Below are positions 23,875 through 31,825 of a stretch of DNA of 64,000 nucleotides, in pieces (position 1 is the first letter of the stretch; each line of letters begins with the position of its first letter). Made by a program: the position numbers and the translations under genes. The notes under the pieces are model-generated. The model was not told the origin of the DNA. It worked only from the letters and a program-made list of their open reading frames with translations, and searched no databases. The stretch is from Streptomyces fagopyri (GTDB taxonomy: Bacteria > Actinomycetota > Actinomycetes > Streptomycetales > Streptomycetaceae), in assembly GCF_009498275.1 (NCBI RefSeq), contig NZ_CP045643.1, forward strand, positions 4,402,001 to 4,466,000, in the 5' to 3' direction.

Positions 23875-24400
23875 TTCATGTCTGAGGGCCGAAGGGCTCG
23901 GGTCACCCCCGAGTGTGTCCGCCTCTGCGTCGCCCCCGGCGACGATCTCGCCCACCGTTTCGGCGCCCCCCGTGATCACCGGCCGGAGCTGCTTCCGATA
24001 GGCCGCTTCCGTCGTCGCCTGGCTGCCGTGACCGACCCGCTCCTGCTTCTGCGTCTGCTTCTGCCGGCTCCAACGTTCTTCGAGAACGTCGACCACTTGC
24101 TTCGGCAGTGCGATGGTGCGGCGGCTCTTCCTGGTCTTGGTTTCCTCGTGCTTGCGCACTGAGCGCCACACCGCGCCGTGGGATGGCACGCCGCCCTGCG
24201 GTGGCAGGACGATGTGGTCCCCCGTGAGGGGTCGTACCCGCTCCGTGCGAGCGCCGGCCGCTGAGGAGCGGGGCCACGAACCGTGAGCCGCGCACGGCGG
24301 ACAGGACAGCCTTCACCTGTTCCAGGTTCAGGGCTTTAGGGCTTTGCCGGGGCGGCCGGGACGCTCCTCTGGCACGCGAGGAGATCCCGAAGCCGTGACG
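23863..24400 (-). pseudogene. Decayed tyrosine integrase next to tRNA-Pro
   Basis: Read on the minus strand, pieces of a pSAM2-type integrase occur in order but in different frames: RPGRPGKAL then, after an 8-bp tandem duplication (24330-24345) that shifts frame, LNLEQVKAVLSAVRG; a second shift near 24260; then RTERVRPLTGDH; WRSVRKHEETKTRKSRR and TIALPKQVVDVLEERW; and finally GHGSQATTEAAYRKQLRP with ITGGAETV. The C-terminal block keeps the Tyr nucleophile region, but the stretch with the HxxR box between the last two blocks is deleted. No functional recombinase can be made. The limits are approximate; a similar bare tail upstream (to ~24510) may also belong. Confidence 0.8.
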
Positions 24401-24805
24401 CCGTGAACGCCGTGACGACGATCGAGGACCTCGGCACCGGCCCGCGCGCGCGTGGCCTGAAGGGCGAAGGGGCGGGCGAGGGCGGCGAGGCGTCTCGGAA
24501 GTGGCTTCATCGGGGAGCGCCCGCCACCCCGCAGTGAAATACCAGGTCAGGGACTGGTCCGCATCGCGGGTCGGGTTCCTGAGTGGGTTTCGGAGGGCGC
24601 TTGGGGGAAAGCCGGGAAGGGCTCGGTCGGTGTCTCCCCCGAGTGGTCTTCGGTGTCCCGGGAGGAGCGGCGGTCATGTGCCCCTGGGGTTTGTGGCCGC
24701 CCAGGGACACCGTGCCGGGCGCCCAACGGTCGTCAGGGGCACCGCGCGTGGCGGGTCACCGCTCAGTGCGCCTCCCCACGGCCACGCCGGTGGCGGGCCG
24801 TGGTC
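24401..24805. other. Remnant DNA of the lost element, no gene recognised
   Basis: About 400 bases between the integrase debris and the NlpC/P60 gene. Minus-strand frames give low-complexity Arg/Pro translations with no repSA, xis or transfer-gene match. GGGTTCCTGAGTGGG and CCCCGAGTGGTC segments recur loosely. I take it as decayed. Confidence 0.35.
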
Positions 24806-25858
24806 TCACAACCGCTTCGCGGTGCGGAACAGCTTCGCGTAGAAGCCGTTGCCGTCGAGGCGTGAGACACCGCCCCCGTCGCCGATCGTCGGGCCGTTCT
24901 GCTCCTTGCGGCTGGAGATGAAGACCTTGTGGCCCTCGGTGTCCGGACCCAGGTAGATCGCCGAGTGGTCCATGTGGTTGCTCGTGCGGTGGTCCATCTT
25001 GAAGAAGAGCAGGTCGCCGGGTTGCAGGACGTCGATGTTGTTCGGCCGCTCGTACCAGGGGCTCGGGCCCTGGAGCTTGATGATGTCCACGCCCTCCTTG
25101 CCGCGGGCCATGCCGTCGGCGGTGCGCGGCAGCCCGTCGCCCTTGCCGTTGCTGGACATCAGCGGGTACCGGGCGCGGTAGCCGTACACCAGTCGCAGAT
25201 AGCCGGAGCAGTCCACCGACCGCAGCCGGTCCTTCTGCGGGTAGGTCGTGGTGCCGTCCCGGAAGGTGTACGGGATGCCCAGGTAGTCGTAGAAGTCCGT
25301 CTGTTCGTAGCGGTCGACGCCGTCGGCCTTGAGGGGACCGTAGAAGGCGTGGCCCTCGTACTGGATGCCCTGGTCGTCCTTCTTGACCGGGGCGCCCTGG
25401 ATGTACTGGAAGGCGAACGCGAAGATGTCGTCCTCCTCGCTGCCGTAATACTGCTTGAACCAGTCCTTGAACCACTGCTGCTTCTCGGAGCCCTTGGTCC
25501 ACGACTCCGGCATGAGGCGCACCCAGTCGTCGGTCGCCACCTTGGTGTTGGTGGTGGCCGGTTCGGCGAAGGTCCGCGTCGGGCCCTTGAGGGTCGCGGT
25601 ACGGGCGCCGTCCGTGAAGGTGGCGATGACCGCGCCCTTGCCGTCGCGCAGGACCGAACGCGCCGGGTTGTTCAGCCGTTCCCAGGTCTGCTTGCCGGTC
25701 GCCTTGCCCGAGGTCTGCAGGTTCTCGGTGATCGCCTGGGCGGCCGGGACCTTGGCCTGCTCGTCCTTGCGCAGTTCGTAGGTGAAGTAGGCGCTGCCCG
25801 CGAGCAGCGCGAGGACCGTCACCGCGTGGACGACGGGGCGGCCTTTGCGCTTCGGCAT
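24806..25858 (-). CDS. NlpC/P60-type hydrolase of the poly-gamma-glutamate cluster
   Basis: A 350-residue secreted or anchored protein with one N-terminal membrane segment (~8-25). The C-terminal NlpC/P60 domain has the catalytic Cys in SVDCSGYLRLVYGYR, the His in MDHSAIYLG and a following polar residue. These enzymes cleave gamma-D-glutamyl bonds, in peptidoglycan or in poly-gamma-glutamate. The middle (~residues 45-190) is a conserved domain I do not name. It is the last gene of the PgsB-PgsC operon (35 nt after pgsC), so trimming, release or wall attachment of gamma-linked glutamate polymer is a plausible job; this is inference from context. Confidence 0.85.
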   Translation of the reverse strand: MPKRKGRPVVHAVTVLALLAGSAYFTYELRKDEQAKVPAAQAITENLQTSGKATGKQTWERLNNPARSVLRDGKGAVIATFTDGARTATLKGPTRTFAEPATTNTKVATDDWVRLMPESWTKGSEKQQWFKDWFKQYYGSEEDDIFAFAFQYIQGAPVKKDDQGIQYEGHAFYGPLKADGVDRYEQTDFYDYLGIPYTFRDGTTTYPQKDRLRSVDCSGYLRLVYGYRARYPLMSSNGKGDGLPRTADGMARGKEGVDIIKLQGPSPWYERPNNIDVLQPGDLLFFKMDHRTSNHMDHSAIYLGPDTEGHKVFISSRKEQNGPTIGDGGGVSRLDGNGFYAKLFRTAKRL

Positions 25859-25893
25859 GGTGGGTGCTCCAGGAGTACGTGAGGTGAGGGGGT

Positions 25894-26376
25894 TCAGGCG
25901 GACGGCATGGCGCCCAGGAGGATGCCGGCGGTCAGCACCACATAGGTGGCGAGGGTGACCGATCCGACGGACAGCAGGGTCGCGCCCTTGGGCTGACGGA
26001 CCATCTGGTAACCGATCAGGCCCGGGACGATGAAGCCGAGGGTCTGGTTGGCGTACAGCAGCGGGAACTCCATCTGGAGCACGATGATCACCGTGGCCTG
26101 GATGAGCACGCCGCTGAGTACCACGGCGGCGAACAGCCGCTTGCCGTACAGGATCACGAACTTCTGCATGAGCAGCGTGGCGAGGTAGGTCAGCACGGTC
26201 ACGCCCACCACCAGCGCGGCTCGCTGGAGGTCCTCGATGAGGGTGAGCGCGAGCCAGCCAGGTGTGATCATGCCGCCCGGGGACAGGTTGGTCGTCAGGT
26301 AGCACATCAACGAGAACATCAGCCCCAGACCGATGCCGATCGCGGCGATCTCGGGGGTGAGGACGGAGGGGATCAA
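25894..26376 (-). CDS. pgsC: PgsC/CapC poly-gamma-glutamate biosynthesis membrane protein
   Basis: A 160-residue PgsC/CapC-family protein with about five transmembrane segments. It begins IPSVLTPEIAAIGIGLGLMF and has the signature SPGGMITPGWLAL, matching the family, whose members are ~149 residues. With PgsB it forms the membrane synthase that polymerises glutamate through its gamma-carboxyl. The TTG at 26376 is chosen because it overlaps the pgsB stop (TTGA) after an AGGAGA ribosome site; the frame is open further upstream but inside pgsB. Confidence 0.9.
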   Translation of the reverse strand: MIPSVLTPEIAAIGIGLGLMFSLMCYLTTNLSPGGMITPGWLALTLIEDLQRAALVVGVTVLTYLATLLMQKFVILYGKRLFAAVVLSGVLIQATVIIVLQMEFPLLYANQTLGFIVPGLIGYQMVRQPKGATLLSVGSVTLATYVVLTAGILLGAMPSA

Positions 26377-28043
26377 CGCTGTTCTCCTGGGCTGTGCCAC
26401 TGCTGGCTGTCGTCGGCGGAAGGCTGCGGAGGGATACGGGGTTGGAACATGCCCCGGGGTGGGGCCTGCCCGGCCGGCGGGCGGTCGTCGGGACGCGTCC
26501 CCCGCGCGGTGGGGGCGGGCTGGTCGCCGTGGTGCGGCTGGGGCTGGGGCTGGGCCTGCGGCCACGTGCCGTTGGCGTGACCCTGGTCCTGCGGTGCCCG
26601 GCCCTGCTGGTGCTGTGGCGTCCGGCCCGGCTGGTCCTGGACCACCCCGCCCGGCTGCCGCGGGTGTACGGGGTCACGCCGTGCGCCGGGGGCCTGCTGG
26701 GGCTGCGGCCTTTGCGCGTAGCGCGACTCGTACGCCTCCGAGTAGCCCTGGTACGGGTCGATGCGGGGCGCGTACAGCTGCACGGTCTCGACGTGCTCGC
26801 GCACGGCGGGGGCCGGCTCGGGCTTACCGGCCGCGGCGGTGGGCGTCGGCTCGTCGGCGCTCTCGTCGGGCGGCAGTTCGGCGAGATGCTCCAGCAGGAT
26901 CTCGCCCTGGCCGTGGATGTTGCCGATCGCGACCAGCGAGGAGTCCGGACCGAGCTGCTCCAGCAGCAGGGCCATGAACTCCTCCGGATCGCGCTTGTCG
27001 CCGCCGAGGTCGACGGCGCGCGAGCGGAACTCGGCGGGGATGGCGTCGATGGCGGACTTGGCCGGGTGGCCGATCACGAAGACGCGCTCGGGGTCGAGCT
27101 CGGGGATGATCTCGCCCATCTGCCCGTTGCGCTCGACGCGGTCGGGACGGCAGTTGATGACCACGTTGAGCGGGCGGTGGATGACGCCGAGGTCGAGCAA
27201 CTGGTTGATGTTCATCAGCGTCGACTCGGGGTCGTTGGCCGCGAACACGTTGGCGAAGCGCATCTTCTTGCCCTCGGGCGTCAGATAGCGCTCGACGGAA
27301 AGGACACCGGGGTCCGGCGGGGCCTCGTACATGCCCTGGAGGGCCGTCTGGCGGTCGACGCCGAGGAGTTCGGCGACGGTGAGCGCGATGGCCACGTTCT
27401 CCTTGAAGGTGAACCAGCTGAAGCCGCGCAGTTCCTCGTCGCTGACCATTTCCGGGTCCGCGTAGATCAGCTCGCAGTTCCGGGAGTCCGCCTCCTCCTG
27501 GAGGATGTCGAAGCGGTCCTTCTCGGCGGTGACACAGATGCCGTCCTCCGGCATGGAGCGGCACAGCGAGCGCGCCACGTCGTCCAGGGTGGGACCCATC
27601 TCCGCGAGGTGGTCCTCGCGGACGTTGCACAGCACGCCGATGGTGGAGCGGATCAGCTTGGACTGGTTGATCTCCTGAAGGGCCGGCATGACGGCCATGC
27701 ACTCGATGACCAGCGCGTCCGGCTTGTACGCGGCCGCGCGCCGCACGATGCCGATCTGCTCGACCACGTTGGCGATGCCGAACTTGCGGTAGACCGGCTC
27801 CTCGGTGGCGTCCGGGTGGATGAACCGGGCCGCGGTCCCGGTCGTCTTGGCGACGGTGACCAGGTCACCGCCGCGCAGCGCGCCGGCGCAGAGCCGGGTG
27901 ATGGAGGACTTGCCGCGGATGCCGTTGACCAGGACCCGGGCGGGTATCTGGTCCAGGTTGGTGAAGTGCCGCCGCTGCTCCACGATGCCCGCTATGAGCA
28001 GAATCGCGCAGCAGATCAGCAGCACGCTGTAGAGGAAGAGCAC
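26373..28043 (-). CDS. pgsB: PgsB/CapB poly-gamma-glutamate synthase
   Basis: Mur-ligase-like amide ligase that activates the gamma-carboxyl of glutamate with ATP. The N-terminal membrane segment is followed by the P-loop region NGIRGKSSITRL, and VRREDHL-like NVREDHLAEMG, AANDPEST and NCRPDRVERNGQM mark the ligase domain (residues ~1-400). The last ~155 residues are a Pro/Gln-rich disordered tail (e.g. HQQGRAPQDQGHANG), making it 556 residues against about 393 in Bacillus PgsB. This extension is the odd feature. The GTG at 28043 starts within the ribosome-site region of the upstream sensor gene's end (6-nt gap). Operon order: sensor, pgsB, pgsC, NlpC/P60. Confidence 0.93.
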   Translation of the reverse strand: MLFLYSVLLICCAILLIAGIVEQRRHFTNLDQIPARVLVNGIRGKSSITRLCAGALRGGDLVTVAKTTGTAARFIHPDATEEPVYRKFGIANVVEQIGIVRRAAAYKPDALVIECMAVMPALQEINQSKLIRSTIGVLCNVREDHLAEMGPTLDDVARSLCRSMPEDGICVTAEKDRFDILQEEADSRNCELIYADPEMVSDEELRGFSWFTFKENVAIALTVAELLGVDRQTALQGMYEAPPDPGVLSVERYLTPEGKKMRFANVFAANDPESTLMNINQLLDLGVIHRPLNVVINCRPDRVERNGQMGEIIPELDPERVFVIGHPAKSAIDAIPAEFRSRAVDLGGDKRDPEEFMALLLEQLGPDSSLVAIGNIHGQGEILLEHLAELPPDESADEPTPTAAAGKPEPAPAVREHVETVQLYAPRIDPYQGYSEAYESRYAQRPQPQQAPGARRDPVHPRQPGGVVQDQPGRTPQHQQGRAPQDQGHANGTWPQAQPQPQPHHGDQPAPTARGTRPDDRPPAGQAPPRGMFQPRIPPQPSADDSQQWHSPGEQR

Positions 28044-28049
28044 GGGTGA

Positions 28050-30404
28050 TCAGTTCCTTGTGTACTGCTGGGGCGGGTACGACTGGGGAGTTTCCCGCGG
28101 CGGCTCCTGCCGCTGCGGGGCGGACGGCGGGGCCGGGCTGCGGCCGGGCTGTTGCCGGCGCTGGTCCTGCACCTGCTGCCGGATGAGTTCCACGGAGCGG
28201 GTGACGGCTCCGACCTCGTCGTGGTGCTGGGGGAAGAGCACGGTCTTGCGGTCGCCCCCGGCCAGCGCCTCGGCGCGGTCGGCCAGGGTGCGCAGCGGCC
28301 GCGCGACCACGATGTGCAGCCAGCCCAGACAGGCGGCGGCCGCCGCGGCACCGAGCAGTCCGGCGAGGACCGTGCGGTTCTGGGCGTTGTACTCGGGGAT
28401 GTCGAGGCGGTCGACCCGCTGCCAGCTGACCACGCTCCAGCCGAGCGTCTCGGCCGAACCGGTCCCGGAGAACGGCGCGGCGGCGGCGATCCGGACCCCG
28501 TTCTCGCGGTAGAGCACGCCGTTGGGGCGGGGCTTCTTGCCGAGCGTCTGGGCGCTGGCCGCGACGAGGTCGCTCAGGTGGTGGTCGGGCAGTGACTGGA
28601 AGGCGAGGAAGCCGGTGTTGCCGGCGATGATCTTGTTCTGGTCGTCCACGAGGCGGACGACGCCGAGACCGGGCCGGGTCAGCAGCGCGTTGAGGAACTC
28701 GACGCGGAACTCGCCGACCAGCCGGGCTCCCTTGCGGCCCGGGATCTCGGCGGCGGCGACGACCACGGGCTCCTTGCCGCCATGGCCCAGCAGCCGGATG
28801 GGGACGCTGGAGACCCGCTTGGACTGGATCACCTTGGGCTTCTGGCCCTCGCGGGCCTGGATCTCGCCGGAGGAGTCGACGACGTAGAGCGAGCGGTAGC
28901 GCCGGTTCTCGTCGTACGTGCGTTCCAGGACCTTGCCCATGTCCTCGGGCTCGGTCCGGTCGCCGATCAGGGACGCGACCGACTGGAGGTCGGCGTCACC
29001 CTCGTTGAGCGCGCGGCGCACCCGGTCGCTGAGCGTGTCGGTGCGTTCGCGCTGGTCGTCGACGAGTTGCCGGGGGACGACGGCCGTGCTGTCGGCGCGG
29101 TTGACCAGCAGCATCAGCGGCGCGGACCAGGCCAGCAGCAGCACCGCGCAGACCGCGAGGAGGGCACGGGTGCCCACCCGGCGCACTCCTCGCGGACGCG
29201 GGGCCGGGCCGGAGTCCTCGGTGGCCTCGCCGAGCAGTTGTCGGCGCAGCCGTTCCAGCGCGTTGCCGATGCGATGTGCCTCGCCGTAGCCGGGCACGGT
29301 GACGGCGCGGGCCAGATCGCCGCGGGTGAGCCGGCGGGACTCCAGGAACAGCCGGATCAGCGGGCGCTGCACGGTGGCCAGCAGGACGGTCACGGCCAGT
29401 GCGCCGACCACGAGCAGCGCGGCGGCAGCCAGCAGACCGAACACCGGGGAATGGGCCCGGCTGGACTCCTCGGTGACCTTGACCATGGCCACGACGGACA
29501 GGCCGAGCCCGGCGGCGGTGGTCTTCTCGCCGGGCTGGGGTACCGCCAGCGTGGCGTATCCGGCCACGGAGCGGTCACTCAGCAGCATTCCGCCGAGCAG
29601 GCTGCCGCTGACGCCCTGGTACCCACTGGTGCCGGGCGCCTTGGTGCTGCGCGGATCCCGCCGGGCCTGGACCGCGGCCTGCCGGGCGAAGGCGTCGAGC
29701 TGTTTGCGGGAGGCCGTGAGGTCCTTGCGGTCGATGCTGTTGCGCGCCGACTCCGGTGCGGCGATGCCGTCGCTGCTGAGGGTCGTACCGCCGGCGTCGA
29801 CCACGGCGATCGAGCGGAACTGGCCGAGGCTGATGCCGGGGAACTTCATGTTCCGGGACGCCACGAGCAGCAACTGCGGCTTGTCCGGCCAGGTCAGCAG
29901 TCCGAAGGACAGCAGCCGTACCTCGCCGTTCTTCAGCCGGACCATGCGCGGTGACAGCCCGTTCTCACCGCCCAGCGAGGAGGTGTCCACGTCGGTCAGC
30001 GGCACCGTCTCACCGCGGGCGGCGACCAGCTTCCCGGTGCGGATCTCGACGACGGCGGTGCCCATCCACTTCTGGTAGGTGTTGCCGAGCTTGTCGAGGA
30101 CGGCGTCGCCGGAGACCGGCTGCCCGGCGCTGAACAGCGCGGCGGAGCGGGTGACGTCGGTGACGGATTCGTCGATGGAGGCGCGCAGCGCGATGGCGCC
30201 GTCCTCGGCGAAGTGCTGCTGGGACGTCAGCACCGCCTTGGGCACCCCGGCGTTGTCGACGCGGCCGAGCACGAGTGCCGTGACGGCGGCGAGCGACAGC
30301 AAGAGCACCGACAGGACCGCGATCGGTGGGCGAATGCCACCGATCAGCGACATATCGGCACGACGGCGGGCCCGGTGATGCCGCGCCGGGGTCGATGACG
30401 CCAA
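28050..30404 (-). CDS. Duplicated Cache-like/HAMP membrane sensor without kinase
   Basis: A 784-residue protein with two similar halves. Each half has a transmembrane helix (28-47 and 413-434), a ~270- or ~240-residue extracytoplasmic sensor resembling dCache/single Cache folds, a second helix (321-343 and 678-700) and a HAMP-type linker (RPLIRLFLESRRLTRGDLA and RPLRTLADRAEALAGGDR). No histidine kinase, cyclase or methyl-accepting domain follows; the C-terminus is Pro/Gln-rich, like the tail of PgsB. It is the first gene of the poly-gamma-glutamate operon, so it may sense the envelope or activate the synthase directly. The TTG at 30404 has a GAGAGGA ribosome site; ATG 30353 is the alternative. 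Confidence 0.85.
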   Translation of the reverse strand: MASSTPARHHRARRRADMSLIGGIRPPIAVLSVLLLSLAAVTALVLGRVDNAGVPKAVLTSQQHFAEDGAIALRASIDESVTDVTRSAALFSAGQPVSGDAVLDKLGNTYQKWMGTAVVEIRTGKLVAARGETVPLTDVDTSSLGGENGLSPRMVRLKNGEVRLLSFGLLTWPDKPQLLLVASRNMKFPGISLGQFRSIAVVDAGGTTLSSDGIAAPESARNSIDRKDLTASRKQLDAFARQAAVQARRDPRSTKAPGTSGYQGVSGSLLGGMLLSDRSVAGYATLAVPQPGEKTTAAGLGLSVVAMVKVTEESSRAHSPVFGLLAAAALLVVGALAVTVLLATVQRPLIRLFLESRRLTRGDLARAVTVPGYGEAHRIGNALERLRRQLLGEATEDSGPAPRPRGVRRVGTRALLAVCAVLLLAWSAPLMLLVNRADSTAVVPRQLVDDQRERTDTLSDRVRRALNEGDADLQSVASLIGDRTEPEDMGKVLERTYDENRRYRSLYVVDSSGEIQAREGQKPKVIQSKRVSSVPIRLLGHGGKEPVVVAAAEIPGRKGARLVGEFRVEFLNALLTRPGLGVVRLVDDQNKIIAGNTGFLAFQSLPDHHLSDLVAASAQTLGKKPRPNGVLYRENGVRIAAAAPFSGTGSAETLGWSVVSWQRVDRLDIPEYNAQNRTVLAGLLGAAAAAACLGWLHIVVARPLRTLADRAEALAGGDRKTVLFPQHHDEVGAVTRSVELIRQQVQDQRRQQPGRSPAPPSAPQRQEPPRETPQSYPPQQYTRN

Positions 30405-30564
30405 GGGACGGTCCTCTCACGAATGAAGTTTCCGGGCGTGCCGAAAGGTAAGAGCGCGCCCGGAAACCTCAGACATTCAAGAGAACGGTTAAGTTGCAGT
30501 AAGTCGAACGTGATCTACGCAACATCGCGCAACGATCTGACAAGTACGGACAAATACCGTCCCT

Positions 30565-30597
30565 GTTCAGGAGCTGTTCAGGGGTTATTCAGGCAAC
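30565..30597 (+). promoter_or_regulatory. Three direct 11-bp PHO-box-like units
   Basis: GTTCAGGAGCT, GTTCAGGGGTT and ATTCAGGCAAC follow one another at exactly 11-bp intervals. Streptomycete PhoP boxes are tandem 11-nt units led by GTTCACC; here GTTCA is kept and CC is GG. The array overlaps the capA stop and lies about 160 nt upstream of the poly-gamma-glutamate operon start. PhoP binding is a hypothesis. Confidence 0.4.
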
Positions 30598-31805
30598 CGT
30601 GTCAGCGGCTTCAGGCCGTCCGCGGCCGCGCCGCGGTTCAGCAGGGTGCCCTCGGTGCGTTCGAAGGCCAGCCGCAGCCGCGCCCGCTGGGCGTCCGTCA
30701 GGTCGTGGTCGTCGCGCAGCGCGGCCGTCACGTCCAGCAGGCGGTAGTCACGGATGTCGCCGTCGGCGTAGGTGGCGGTGCCGCCGTCGCGGACGTTCTC
30801 GGCGTCCGGCGGGATCGTCAGCAGCGTCGGCTCGTAGCGGGGCTGGACGTCCCAGTGGCCCTTGCCGCGCTCGGTGAACGTGAACCAGGCGATCACGCCC
30901 TCCTCGGTCAGTCCGGTCGGCACGTCGTGCCGGGCGATCTGGTTCCCGAGGCCGTAGGCCACCCAGGTGCCGTCGACCTTCTCCATCGGCTCCACGACGT
31001 GCGCGTGGTGGCCGATGACCAGGTTGATACCGGTGTTCCGGGCGATCTCCCGGGCGAAGGAGAGCTGTGAGGAGGACGGCTCGGGGTGGTGCTCACGGCC
31101 CCAGTGCAGGGAGAGGATCACCACGTCGGCCCCGGCCGCGCGGGCCCGCTTCTCAGCGGCCTTGATCCGGCCCAGGTCCTGCTGGTTGGCCATCCACGGC
31201 TTGTCCTTCGGCAGCTTGTGCGGCTCGTTGAACCCGTAGGCGAAGGATATCTGCGCCACCTTCACACCCTTGACGTCCACGATCAGCGGGGTGTTCGCCT
31301 CCTTCTCGGTCCGGGCGGAGCCGGTGTGCTTCACCCCGGCGGCGTCCAGCGCGTCCAGTGTGCGTTTCACGCCCTCGTAACCGTGGTCGAGGGTGTGGTT
31401 GGACGCGGTCGAGCAGGTGTCGTAGCCGATGTCCTTGATCGTCCTCGCGGTCTGCGGCGGCACCTGGAAGTCGGGGAAGCCCTCGAACGGGCCCTTCGCC
31501 GTACCCATCACCGGCTCGAAGTGGCAGATCGCCAGGTCCGCCTTGCTGATCACCGGCTTGATGCCGGCCATCATCGGATCGAAATCGAGGCCGTCGACGG
31601 CCTTGTCGCTGCCCTTTCCGTCCTTGCGCGCCTGATCGACCAGATCGGGGTGCATCAGGATGTCCCCCGCGGCCGCGACGGTGAAGGAACGCCCGCCGCC
31701 CTCGGCGCCGGCGTCGTCCGAGAGGAGACCACAGCCGGACACGGCGGCGAGGAGGGAGAACGGGGTCAGCAGGGACAGCAGGGTCCGGCTACGGCGTCTG
31801 TTCAC
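30585..31805 (-). CDS. CapA/PgsA-family lipoprotein
   Basis: A 406-residue CapA-type protein, a metallophosphatase-like fold that anchors or transfers poly-gamma-glutamate in PgsBCA systems. The GTG start at 31805 gives a lipoprotein signal, NRRRSRT then a hydrophobic stretch and lipobox AVSGC. The fold shows AAAGDILMHP, CHFEPVMG, ASNHTLDHG, LHWGREHHP and GHHAHVVEP, the metal-site motifs. It is separated from the sensor-pgsBC operon by 180 bases but is on the same strand just upstream, so it likely belongs to the system. A TTG at 31823 is an alternative start. No ribosome site precedes either. Confidence 0.88.
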   Translation of the reverse strand: MNRRRSRTLLSLLTPFSLLAAVSGCGLLSDDAGAEGGGRSFTVAAAGDILMHPDLVDQARKDGKGSDKAVDGLDFDPMMAGIKPVISKADLAICHFEPVMGTAKGPFEGFPDFQVPPQTARTIKDIGYDTCSTASNHTLDHGYEGVKRTLDALDAAGVKHTGSARTEKEANTPLIVDVKGVKVAQISFAYGFNEPHKLPKDKPWMANQQDLGRIKAAEKRARAAGADVVILSLHWGREHHPEPSSSQLSFAREIARNTGINLVIGHHAHVVEPMEKVDGTWVAYGLGNQIARHDVPTGLTEEGVIAWFTFTERGKGHWDVQPRYEPTLLTIPPDAENVRDGGTATYADGDIRDYRLLDVTAALRDDHDLTDAQRARLRLAFERTEGTLLNRGAAADGLKPLTRLPE

Positions 31806-31810
31806 CGGGA

Positions 31811-31816
31811 TATCTT
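31811..31816 (+). promoter_or_regulatory. -10-like box in the CapA divergent start region
   Basis: TATCTT lies 9 nt before the ATG at 31826. The two divergent start codons (31805 minus and 31826 plus) are only 20 bases apart, so both promoters must overlap coding sequence. Minus-strand CAAGAT is a weak -10 candidate for capA. Confidence 0.35.
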
Positions 31817-31825
31817 GATACAACC

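Noticed and set aside
23758..24805. Intact integrative element at tRNA-Pro
   Set aside because: Only integrase debris is present; there is no replication, excisionase or transfer gene, and no second copy of the tRNA 3' end.
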